Shown here: positions 1 to 12,700 of the stretch, piece after piece | How the letters are laid out: every line of letters starts with the position of its first letter | How positions within the stretch are numbered: position 1 is the first letter of the stretch | Source of the DNA: Arcuatula senhousia | Taxonomy: Eukaryota > Mollusca > Bivalvia > Mytilida > Mytilidae | Assembly: GCA_963971305.1 (NCBI GenBank) | Contig: OZ020311.1 | Span: 4,464,001 to 4,528,000 of the forward strand | Length of the DNA: 64,000 nt | Direction: 5' to 3' | Notes under the pieces: generated by a model | The model's input: the letters and a program-made list of their open reading frames with translations, nothing else | What the model was told of the DNA's origin: nothing | The model's database searches: none | Position numbers and translations under genes: made by a program

Positions 1-373
1 GACTGAATAACTAACCAATAACAAATTAACATGATCACAAATTTCTTGCTTTTTAAGATACCAAACATAGAAGTGCATTAAAACAATAATCCTATTTATA
101 TGTCTGGTCTAGTACTGTTAAACATATCCAATATTTATAACAAGTAACTATATCAAAACGTGGAATCAGAATCTAAGTTCACATTTCTACCAACTTAAGG
201 TTCTCTGTTATAAATAAAACAGCAGTTTGCATAAAAAAAAATCACATAAAAATAAATTTAGGCCCCTTTTAATATCCAGACTTTCTATCATGTTATTAAC
301 AAAGGTTTTCATGAATTTTAAGCATCTTAATTCATGTTTACAACACAAGTCCTTATCTAAATTAGTCTAGAAT
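1..373 (-). other. DHX9 3' UTR and downstream
   Basis: AT-rich sequence after the stop codon. An ATTAAA-type polyadenylation hexamer is readable on the minus strand near 267-272; no AATAAA was found. The true cleavage site may lie outside the window. Confidence 0.45.
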
Positions 374-761
374 TTAGAATCCTCCACGCCCTCTGAATCC
401 TCCACCACTGTTACTAAATCCTCTACCAAATCCACCACCACCTGGATTTCCTCTAAAACCTCGTCCCCCACCTCCTGGCCCACCAAATCCACGTCCTCCT
501 CCTCCTCCTGACATTCCAAACCCTCGCCCTCCTCCTCCTGATCCTCCAAATCCTCTTCCACCTGTCGATCCTCCAAACCCACCTCTCATACCCCCTCCAA
601 AACTGCCTCTGTTACTGAACCCCCCTCCATAACTCCCTCCTCCTCTTGCTCCTCCAAAGTTGCCACGGTTACCAAACCCTCCTCCTCTGCCGCCACGGAA
701 TCCACCACCTCCTCCTTCATAACGCCCCCGTTTAAAGGAAGGACCTCCAAGGGTTTTGGCC
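374..761 (-). CDS. DHX9: DHX9 exon 30 (RGG/GF-rich tail and stop)
   Basis: Residues 1156-1284: [20 protein letters not shown], then RGG, GFG and GRGF repeats, ending FRGRGGF and TAA at 374-376. Matches the C-terminal RGG box of animal DHX9, which binds RNA/ssDNA and partner proteins and is arginine-methylated in vertebrates. Acceptor TTTTCAG|GGC in phase 2. DNA here is a CCTCC-type low-complexity run on the plus strand. Confidence 0.95.
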
Positions 762-3700
762 CTGAAAATATATTGAAACAATCATGAGGAATAACATGGA
801 AGACTTGGTTATCAAGGCTTTTTGTTATATATATAGATATAGGAAACATTTACATGAATTAAATAGATAATTTCTTGTGCCCCCCTGTTTAATAAAAAGC
901 TTCGCCGAGCGCAGCATGATACGACCGCAACATGTTGAACCCTGTACGTTTTAGGCCTAATATGGATAGTCTATTGTTCTGGACACATGCAGCCCATGGT
1001 GGACTGACAAAGGTTTTTGACACATGCTTCTCTGATGGACTTTCGACCAAGGGGGAAAAAATATAAATTTTGACTGTTGTATTCTACTCTTAAAAAGAAT
1101 AATGTTTGGGGAAAAAATTAAAAATTGAACCAGAATTTTTTTTAAATTATGATTACAGCCCAAAAAAATTATTCTTAAATTTAGAATCGCTACCTGACAA
1201 GAATAAATTTGCAAAAAAAAAAATTTCAAATTCGGACCACAAATAAAAAAGCCCCATTTGGCCCCTAATTACATAATAGGGGGAAAAAAGGGGGGCGCAA
1301 AAATTTATTCTTAATTTTGTATTCGCTATTTGACAAGAACAAACATGCAAAAAAAATTTTCAAAATCAGACCAGAAATAAAAAAGTTACAATTTTGGCCC
1401 CTTTTGGTCCCTAATAACGTAACAGTAAAAAAAGGGGACACAAAAATATATCTGCTACTTGACAAGAATAAACTTGCAAAAAAAATTATCAAAATCGGAC
1501 AAGAATTAAAAAAGTTTCAATTTCGGCCCCTTTAGGTCCCTTATTACGTAACAGGTGAAAAAGGGGTGGGGGTCGCAAAAATAAATTCTCAAATTTGGAT
1601 TCGCTACTTGACAAAAATAAACTTGCAAAAAAAATTTTCAAAATCGGACCACAAATAAAAAAGTTTCGATTTTGGCCCCATTTGGCCCCTAGTTACGTAA
1701 TAGGGGGAAAAAGGGGGGGTCGCAAAATTAAATTCTTAATTTTGTATCCGCTATTTGACAAGAACAAACATGCAAAAAAAAATTTCAAAATCGGACCACA
1801 AATAAAAAAGTTTTTATTTTGGCCCCTTATGGCCCCTAATTACACAACGGAGAAAAAGGGGGCCGCAAAAATTCATCAGGTTCATTCTTTTATTGTAAGA
1901 AACATTTCACAGCGATAGGCCAACTAGGACCAAAGTTATGGTGGAAACAAGTAAAATATTTGATTTTTTCCCCCTTTTGGGCCCCTAATTTCGAAACAAA
2001 AAAAGGGGGGACCCCCAAAATCAATCCCATTCATCCTTGTATGGTAAGGAACATCACTGTCAAATTTCATAGCAATTGGATAACTAGAACTAAAGTTATT
2101 GTGGAAACAAACAAAAAAGTAGTATTTTTGGCCCTTTTTTGGCCCCTAATTTCTAAACGAAAAATGGGGGGACCCCCAAAATCAATCCCATTCATCCTTT
2201 TATGGTTAGGAACATCATTGTAAAGTTTCATAGCAATCGGATAACTGGAACTCAAGTTATTGTGGAAACACTAAAAAGTTAACAGACACCGACGACGACG
2301 ACGACAACGACGACGACAGCATCATACCATAATACGTCCGCAAATTTTTTGCGGTCGTATAAAAATTAACATGACCACCTTCTTATCATTAACATACGGG
2401 TACAGAAATACAAAAAAGTAAAGAGTTAACAAAAATTCATATTCATTTGAGTATTTCAAAGAATCTTGTTTATCCCATTTACTGTTATGGTCCATTTGCA
2501 TAGGGAACATTTTTGTGGATATTTTAAGATCGAGAAATCAGCAAAAAAAATAATCCAGAAGTAAAATTTTCAATGTTTACAGAAACTTTCCAATGGTCCC
2601 CTGAAAATTTGTAAATTTTTGTTGGTTTATTTGAAATCAACATTGTCAATTGATTTTTATGATCTCCACTAGTCTTCAATAATATTTCAGTCAGCATATA
2701 TAAAGTTTATTATGGGACCAATATTGTAAAGATCAAGACAGGTATCTATGTAAAAAGTTTCATGAAGATCCAACTTGTTACTCCTCTGAAATCATCTGAA
2801 CAACAATATATTATTTGGACACACAGATAGAGAAACTTTATGTAGATTAAAAAATAACAAACAATAACAAAAGAACATACAAGGGAGGGCAATATTAGTA
2901 CAGAGTAAATGTTATAAAATATTGGGGTTTCATTAATTTTTGTGGGTACCAATTTTCGTGGTTTTATGAAAACTGATAAGTTCATGGAATTTTAAATTCA
3001 TGGTTCTAAGTCTGCAGCATACGGATCATTGTAAAATTTCCCTTTCCTGGTGTATCAAATTTTATGGGTCAATGCCACCCACGAAAATTGATACTCACGA
3101 ATAATGATACCACAGTAAAAACCACTGTGAAACCTGTTTAAATATCACCAAATTTTGAATAAGTACTGGTAGGTATTTTTTTAATGTTCATCCTCAATAG
3201 AGAAGATAACTTTCATATACATGTAGAACTAAACCCTTTAGAAATTTGAATATCTCATAAAAGTCAAATAATTCCTCATATTTGATCGACTATGATATCA
3301 AATTGTATAAAGGGATATCCTACGCAACTTTCTGTGCAGCTTAATAATAAAACAATGCTGTCGTTGTTAAAATCATTTATAATTTAAACAGGTTTCATTT
3401 CACACTAATCTACAGAAAAATTCAAATCTGAAAACAAAACCAGAACAATCCTTTTCCCATAATCAATGTCTTACGAGTACTTCCTTTTCTTCAAAGACTT
3501 CTGGACATATCTATCAAGTGGTGACTTCTGTATGACTGGTTTTACTGTTGATCCTGCATTCATTACATTACTACTCTCTTCTACTGGCTGAATATTCCAT
3601 CCAAAAGTATTCAAAGCTGAATCCTCTTTAGCTGAATGTGTATTCCAATTTGGAGTCATGGTCATTTGTTGTGTATTCCAATTTTGAGCCTTGTTAACTG

Positions 3701-6700
3701 GTTGTGTATTCCAATTTTCATCCTTGTTAACTGAAGGTAAGTTCCAATTTGAAGTTTCACACTTGTTCAGTGAGGGTGAGTTCCAATTTAGAGTTTTGGT
3801 ATTAGCTGTTTGCACATTCCAATTTGAAGTTTTGGTATTAGCTGTTTGTGCATTCCAATTGGAAACATTGTAAGCTGGCTGTGAGTTCCTATTTAGATCC
3901 GCTTTAGGTGTTTGTGTATTCCAATTTGAAACATTCACTGGCACAGTATTCTGACCAGTAACTGTTTGTGTATTCCAAAGTGGTTTCTTGTTTACTGTTT
4001 TTGAATTCCAATTTTCAGCATTCTTAGCTGGATGTCTATTCCAATTTGGGGTGTTAGTTACTGTTTGTGTATTGAAATGTGGGATGTTGTCTACTTTGTG
4101 TGCATTCCAATTTGCAGCATTATCAACTGAATGTGAGTTCCAGCTTGAAGCATTGTTCAGTGGTTGTGTATTCCTACTTGCAACACAACTAAAGGGTTTT
4201 CTATTCAAATATTCAGTCATGTTCATGGATTGTTTATTCCAATTTAAAACACTATTTGCTGGCTTAATCCAGTTTTCAGTCTTGTAAGCTGGCTGTGGGT
4301 TCCAATTTAAAGCTTTAGTTACTGGTCCTGGGTTCCAAACTGAAGTTGTTTTCACTTGTTGTGAATTCAAATCATAAGTATCTTTTACTGGGTTTGTTTT
4401 CATTATTGGAAACTGTCCAGAAGGCTGACGATTTGGATTTGACTCATGTCCAAGATTAGTATCAGGGTGGTGCTTACAAGAAACCTGCTTTGTATCCTCT
4501 TGCTTGTAACCGAAACTCTGAGACTGCAATCTAGTTTCAAAAGATGGTGATCCACATCCATAACTTGGCCCAGACAAATAGTCTCTATTAACATTGCCAT
4601 ATGACATCTTTGGTAGGAAGCCCCCATCACTTATTCTTACAAACTCCTCAGGTAAACCATCATCAAAGTGAACTTCATCTGACCGAAGGCTGTTCTGTTC
4701 ACTTTCTGACCAAGGAGTGGGATCTTGGAAGTATTCCAGAAAAGCATCAGGACACTCCTGCTCTTTACCTATGTATCTATCAATGAAAAGCTGGTCTTGG
4801 TCAGTCGTGTCCATTATTCCCATGTTTCCATCTTGCAAAGGTTCGTTAAAACTATCTGTGTCAGCCATGTATGAAGGATACTGTGATTGTCTGTTGGAAA
4901 CATGAGATGGTATTTCCATTTGATCATGCTGATATTGACAATCTTGCTGATCACTTGTTTGCAGATTTGACGGGTGATATTGGTTGTTGTATCCTTCATG
5001 GTCACACTGATTTACTGTATGTTGACTGAAACAGTCATCCATAACTTCACCTGATTGCTGACCATCTTGCATCTGATCACCAATTACTTCTTGACTAGGA
5101 TACCCATCACCATCAGTGGAACGTAAATCAAAGTTTGCATGTTCTGTTTCTACTTTGTCTGTATTTTGCATCTCAAAATGTTGATTGAAATACATTAAGG
5201 AACTCTCCAATGGATCCCTTATTTCAATTTCCTCATCATTTGCAGGGAATAAAGATATCAATCGATTTTTTCGTGGTTTGTTCTCATGCTTTTCTTCAGA
5301 ACTTTCAAAGCCATTTCTATCCTGAGTAGTGTTGTTTTCTCTGTCATTTTTATCTGTACTCAACACAAATCCATCTCTGTCTTCATTCTGTGGCTCTCCT
5401 GGCTGCTTTTGTAAGTTAGAATCATCATCATTGTTCGAGGTCAAGGTCACAGCACCTTGTGAAGTTGGTTGCTTCCCTTTAACTGACTTCCTGACTGGTT
5501 TTCTGCCTGGAATAAAGACAGGTATCAGATTATCATTCACATCTCTAACAACATCCTCCTTCACAGCATTGACCATCTGGCTCTTGTAAATCTCCTCAAC
5601 CTTCTTCCTCTTCCACATCTGATTTTTCAATTTTCCAAAGAGATCATCACTTGTTTCTTTCTCGTAATTGTCTGGACTGGGCACAATACAACTACTCTCA
5701 GTACAAGTTACTAGCACATTTTGAGGTCTCTGAATTACTGCATTCTTTGGCTTGCAACTCCTGAAGTCATCAATGAACTTTTCTTGCAATTTGTTTTTAC
5801 TAATAACATGTCTTGCTATGACAGCAGCATCAACTTCCTCAATGCTAACTTCATACACTTTAGGATCAAATCTCACCTTTGGGATCTTAAATTTGTTTAT
5901 AGTAGAGACATTGGTGCCATCATCTTCAGCTGTAGTTTTCTGTTTTGAAAGGCTGACAATTTTCTTCAGCAACTTTTTCTGTTTCAATGCTTGGACCCAC
6001 TTTTTAGTCTTCCCTAAAGAATTTGTCTTCTTCTCTGAGCTTCTAAGGCAATACTTTTTGACAGCTGTTTCATTTTTCCTCTTTCTACCAACTTTCTTCA
6101 TTTTCTTTGTGATGTTTATATCTTCTGTGCTATCAGCCTCCTGTAGAACTTGATTGTTCAAATTTTCTGTACTGATACATTTGCTGCGTGTATTATTTCC
6201 ATCATGCTTGGTTGGAATACTACTTAAATCTTCATCAAACTGCTTTTGTTCACAGACAGATGACCTAGTACTGTCATCTCCTTGTTTAGTGTTTGCATGG
6301 AGTGATTTGTCTTGGAAAAGCTCAGCACAGACCACTTTTTCATCTTTCGACAGATTATTCAGTCCCAAATACTGTGATTTCTTGTTCCCATAATCCCTGT
6401 TAGCTTGTTCCTGTTTAATACTAGATGGCAGTTTCACATTCATCTCAAGGCTTGAGCTTTTCATTAGCTGACTTCCATTTGAAATGATCCCAACTTTGTC
6501 TTCTGCATAGGACCCCACAATCTCCATTCTCATTCCTGTTGGATTTACCTCCCTTGGAATCACTTCCTCTGTCAACTCCAGCCTGCCCTGTTGGATATCC
6601 TTGATTAAGTAGACCCTCTGTTGTGGTTTGGCTTGACTGCCATTTATCAGAGATGAAGCCTCCTGAAATTCTACTGTAGTTGCTTTGGGATTTTTAGATT

Positions 6701-9700
6701 TTTTAGATTGTCTAGATTTATTCTTTGATGTCCTCATGTTTTGTGGCACTTTGCTTTTAGTTACTGGGAATGGTATAGCTACTGTCAGCTTTTCAGAAGA
6801 TTTATTTGTTGGCCTCTTTTGTCTTTTTCTCTGCAAACTATTCAAAATGCACATGCATGTATTTCACAACCAAAAATGGGAACATCAAGAAAGAATCAAA
6901 TAAAGAAATTGAAACTAGAAAAGACATTGATGTTCCATTCTACAGCACATATATGATCAAGACTTTTTGCTTTGGACTTGATGGTTAGTAATCGTTATGG
7001 CAAATAGACACAAGTACAATTTCTTTTAAATTCTTGTGATTTCATTCCTTTTGTTCAACACAAATACAACATAAGGAAAATAGACTGATGCAAAGACTGA
7101 AAAAATACCTTAGGCACATACATGTAATACACAAACACAAGCCCAAGACATAGAGCAAGAGGCCCAAGTGTTTTGCCCAGCTTTTACAAATGATGGGTGA
7201 ATTAAACTCCTTTGATAATGTTTTATGTGTAAATTGCCCCAAAAAACACTGGTTGATTGTATTTAAGGTAGATGGGGTGTCTATCACTGAGCATTTTTTT
7301 TTTACATCTATCAGAACTTAAAATTTTATAAAGCTAGCTATTCTAATTGATTTCTATTAGGCTAGGTAAACATTAAAATTGATAATTTCAACACAAACAA
7401 GGGGTTGCACTAAGTCGTGCTAAGCATACCCCCACTTGACCATTCAGAAAACAGGAAGTAGATGACCAACAGACCTGGAAAGGGGAGGCACAGTACAACT
7501 CATCATGCTAAACCTGTATACCAGATTTGAAATCAATCCCTTCTGTAGAAGCCAAGAAATCTGTTACGAAAAATTGTCTATTTTTGACCCATGAAAAGTC
7601 TAAGTCGGCTCAGAAAACAGGAAGTAGATGATGGACTGACCTGGAAAGGGGAGGCACGATATAACTCATCATTTTGAAGCTGTATACCAAATTTGAAAGC
7701 AATCCATCCAGTAGAAGCCGAGAAAACTGTTACGAAAAATTTCACATTTTAAATTTTTTCCCCTAAAAAGTCTAAGTTGGCTCGGAAAACAGGAAGTAGA
7801 TGATGGACTGACCTGGAAAGAGGAGGCACGGTATAACTCATCATTTTGAAGCTGTATACCAAATTTGAAAGCAATCCATCCAGTAGAAGCCGAGAAAACT
7901 GTTACGAAAAATTTCACATTTTAAATTTTTTCCCCTAAAAAGTCTAAGTTGGCTCGGAAAACAGGAAGTAGATGATGGACTGACCTGGAAAGAGGAGGCA
8001 CGGTATAACTCATCATGCTGAAGCTGTGTACCTAATTTGAAACTAATCCATCCAGTAGAAGCCGAGAAAACTGCTACGTAAAATTTCACATTTCAAATTT
8101 TTTACCCTAAAAAAGTGTAAGTCGGCTCAGAAAACAAGAAGTAGATGATGGACTAACCTGGAAAGAGGAGGCATGGTATAACTCATCATGCTGAAGCTGT
8201 GTACCAAATTTAAAACCAATCCATCCAGTAGAAGCAGAGAAATAGAACCGGACGGACAAGGTGATTGCAATATAGCCCCCTCTCTTACGAGTGGGGGTAT
8301 AATTTGGATAAAATATGCCTACTTTGGGAATTTCAATATTTTCCCGTACTTTCTAAGGGGAGATAATCTGTATAGGAATAATAAGGAAAACCCATTTTTT
8401 CACCTTTTCAAAAATTTTGATGGTGAACTAAATTTTTTATTAGTATATTTAAAGATCCATTCAAAATAAAGATTTTCACAAATTTTAAGAAAAATCGATG
8501 TAGTAGATTTTCTTTAATGAAGGAAATTTGAATTTCCCCTATTGATCCTATGTTAAAAATACTTTAATCATGCATTTTTCAAAGTTGTTTCTACATTCTT
8601 CTGGTGAACTGGGCTAACTGTTGGCAAAATTGAAAAAAAAATCTATGGATAAATTTTTAGACACCCCATCTACCTTAATTGAGTGAAAAACAAAGTATTC
8701 TGCAGGGGATCATTTTACCCCTTCAAAACCCACCATAGGGTAATTCCAAAATATTTAGAGTATATTATTCCAAACCTCCCACTGGGTATAACACTGAGGC
8801 CCCTGCCTATGATGTATTTCCTTCATGTAAAGTTTAATCAAAATCCACAGAGGCATTTATGATGTGTTGCCATTACAAGATTTGCAGATTGGCCTGAGTT
8901 TGATTCCTTTATACCCCTTGATTTTGCTTGTGTTTGTTTGTTAAGGTTTAACACCCTTTTTTCAAGACGCACCTGGGTCATGAAGGATGGTCAGTTCTAA
9001 TGGTGGAGGAAACCGGAGTACCCCGAGGAAACCACCCACCTTGGGCAGGTAACTGACAAACCTCATCACATACAGGTGGGGAAACTTTGCTTGTGAGTTG
9101 CATAAATATTAATTCCTACTAAAATACAAGTTATCAAATATCTAATGCATACAAAATCATAATACTGCAAGAACAAACACACACCTATAAAATATCTAAT
9201 ACCACAAGGGTATACACCTCAAGATGAAACTTACACATTCTCATCCTGCTGAATGCCAAACTTTCCTGCATTGACTTTAGACAGGGCTCTAAAAGCTGCC
9301 ATCAAAGGTTCCTCCTGCGGGCCTGGGTTACTGACACCCTCAGGATTAGTCGTGGCTCTGACAATCATGGCCTCTAGGGCTGGCCTTAGGGCCACTATCT
9401 TAGCAGCACTGTCATAGTCCATTTTCAGATTAATCCTGAAATTCCAAACAACAAGTGATTTTGTACCATAAAGACAGACAAAGGTGTTTTATCAAATTCA
9501 TGAAATATTTCACTTATTTTAGACAACTTTTGTACATTTTTACTGAATATGCCCCTTTTTTAATAGAAAATCAAATAAAATGTTAAATAAAAGTGTACAA
9601 AGACTAAAAGGATGTTAAATTCTAACATACCAGTAATCATACAATACTACTACATGTATATAACCTACCAGCTATCTAGGACTATCGAGTCCTCACACAC

Positions 9701-12700
9701 ACCAACATTTCTAGATCCAAATATCAGCAACTGTAATGGTGTCACCATCGTCATTTGTTTACAGGAGACGGCTCGGGTACGAATCTAAAAATGGATAAAA
9801 TTTAGATATTTTTTTTACAAAAGGCATTGAAATATTAAATAGCAAAGTAAGTTTACATTCAACTACCATTTCTGTTGTAGTTAGTATTCATTCATATTGT
9901 TGTTGTTATTCTACAGTCCTGTGCCAAAAGTATTCCCTGATTTTTATTTTTCCCAGTAGTTTCTATGTAAAATCATGAATTTTCAAAAATCAATATTGAA
10001 GCTGTTTCTGAGAGGATTTCCATACTTATTTTTTCAGAAATTTGAGAAATATTTGAATTTTATATTGGTTTTTGAACATAAATTTTACATGCATTGTTTC
10101 AAAATGACAATGATTTTAATACAAGTAAAATTTATGATGTCATAATTTCCTTATTTAGGCAACTAAAATGTTGACGTCTAATTTTTTCTCTGTGATTAAA
10201 ATTATATCATTGAAAAATTGATAACCTTCAAATTATATAAAAATAAACAGACAAACTTGAAATATTTTACAAATCTATAGTGAAAAAATCAACAAAATCG
10301 GCCAAGAGATTATTTCAGAATAAATTTTTGAAATTTTGTAAATTAACAGAAAGTAATGAGGAAAATGAAAAAAAGTGAATACTTTTGGCACGAGACTGTA
10401 AGTGTATACCAATTTCATCTTTGCCTTCATAGACCTCTGACATTAAAACTCCATGTTGGTAATTATTAGTCTTTTTTAAAGATCAGTCTTAAAATATCAT
10501 TCAAAACAGAGCAATACAATGGAAGCTCTACATTTCTCAAGTATACTAGTTTTCTGCTATGGTTTCAGCCGCATCACAATGAAACAAGTTAAATATAAAC
10601 AAGATTGCTACACATAGCAAATGTCCCCTGTCGCTGCATTAAAGTAGAAAATTTACTAAAATTTGGCAAATCAAAATGGCATTGCGATATGATCAAGTAC
10701 ATATCATGACAAACAATCCTACAAAATTTCATCAAAATCCATAGAGCGGTTTCTGAGTAGTTGCACTCAAAAATGTGTGACAGATGCACAAAGACCATAA
10801 CTAGGTCCCTACATCACGTTGCGACAGGGGACAATTAATGCATACAAACACTCAACACAATACCTTTTCTCCAAAGATGAAGAATGGTGAGGGGAACTTG
10901 ATCTCGTAATTGCTACAATTGACTGATGACTTGTGAACAAGGGCTGCTCGACTTTCTGTGGTCAGCACCTTTCTCTTTTCTTTATGGTAGCAGACATTTG
11001 GGTATAGTCCAAGACAGAGCAGTGTCATTACCTGTAAAATAATTAAATATATAGAAACCTAAAGACCAAGCTCACATTGCCCGAGGTGTCCCAATTATAT
11101 TTATTTTGAAAGTTTTTTCAGAGAAGTAGTATTCACAAGATCATTATGGAAAACATTCATACAATTAGGTCAGGCAAATGCATGAAACATTTGCAACCTT
11201 ATTGTTTTTGGCAAATATGACCATTATCCCACACCATACTTTATTGTTATTTCTCTAGAAATAAGCATTGCTTAAATCAATTGAAGAAAGTTTCTCTTCT
11301 TTGACTTGTTACTTTCAGAAATATTCATAAAATCAGTCAAAGAAAAAAATGGCTTGATTTTGTTTAACAGAAAGAAATCATGTCACATACATTATGGGAA
11401 TCCTATGCTGATGCTGTATACCAAGTATCAAGGGGCTGTGTTCAGAAGTTGCTGAATATGTTACAAATATTTACCTACCTGCCAGATGTATATCAGGTTT
11501 TTGTATATTTTGATCTGTCAATCATGCAACATGTTATTATGTGACAAATGGTATAAAGAAGACAATTACTTTTTTATATAAAGAATAACCTACCACATCC
11601 AGATTGCTATCAGGGCCATGGAAGTTGTAAGCTTGGGGCATCAGACACTCTTCAGGGAATCCAGAATTTACCAGGATATCTCCCAACTGCCTCTAAAATA
11701 AACATAATTTTGTATTTCTTTTATGTCTAGAAATCAATAATTGAATGATTATGTGTGAACAAAATTTGTATTTTTTTCTAATGTAATGTTTTCAAAGCCG
11801 ATGATTTTTTTTCCTTTTATGAAAGGAGTATGTTCAGTAAGGCGGCCCAATTGGCCCTAAATTTCAAATTCGAGACAGCTTCATCATATTGCTGCTAAAA
11901 TGCTCATAAGACTCTATTCTTTATAAAATGTCATAGATTCAGACCTGTTTACCCCATATAAACCACAATAGTAGTTTCAAGCCAGAAAAATACTAATTTT
12001 GCCCATGAAATACTAGCTGTTCAGAGTTGGCCTTAACTTGTGTATTAATGTTATATATAAGGATTTTTGGTACTCAAACCATACATAAACACACATAAAT
12101 TGGAACAAATGACCCTTTCCTTGCGAACATTAATATTTGCCCATGTTAATTGGCACATGTGCTTTACTCCTATTCATGTCTGTAAGCTTGGCACCAGGGC
12201 TTACACTACCGGGCGAAATGGGCGAAGAAGTCAAAAGCGAAGTCAAGTTGCCTTACGATCACACCCATTGGTGCTTCTTGTTTGCATGTTTACATCGTGG
12301 GGAAAAAAATATTCACCATCTTAAATAAATAATCTTCTAAAATGATTTGAAGGCATTTTAAATTGAGATGAGAAGCTTATTTTATTAATACTTTTAACCT
12401 TCTTTTTAAGACTTGGACCAACTTTTTCCTCCGAGACAGTTCAAACCCATGAGGCCGCAATCAGTTGAGTGCTTGAAATGAAAGGCGGTCATCGGAACGA
12501 TTCAAGCGTTTGTAAGAGCAATCATTTGAGATCCTCTTATCTTTTCATTAGTCATAGACAAGCATCCGATAGGTTCCGAACAAAAGGTGTGTTCGAAATT
12601 TTAACTTTATTTTTTTTTCTCCCGATTTCGCTGAAAATCGTAGTCAACTGTAGAAAAATCGTAAGGCGTAATTTCATGTCAAAAATCGTAGAAATTACGA

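Noticed and set aside
367..849. Acidic and Glu/Gly-rich open frames antisense or shifted over the RGG exon
   Set aside because: Shadow frames produced by the CCTCC/GGAGG composition of the real RGG-coding exon.
3691..6903. Plus-strand open frames of 60-133 codons opposite the large intronic ORF
   Set aside because: Antisense shadows of a long minus-strand frame; no splice or start context.
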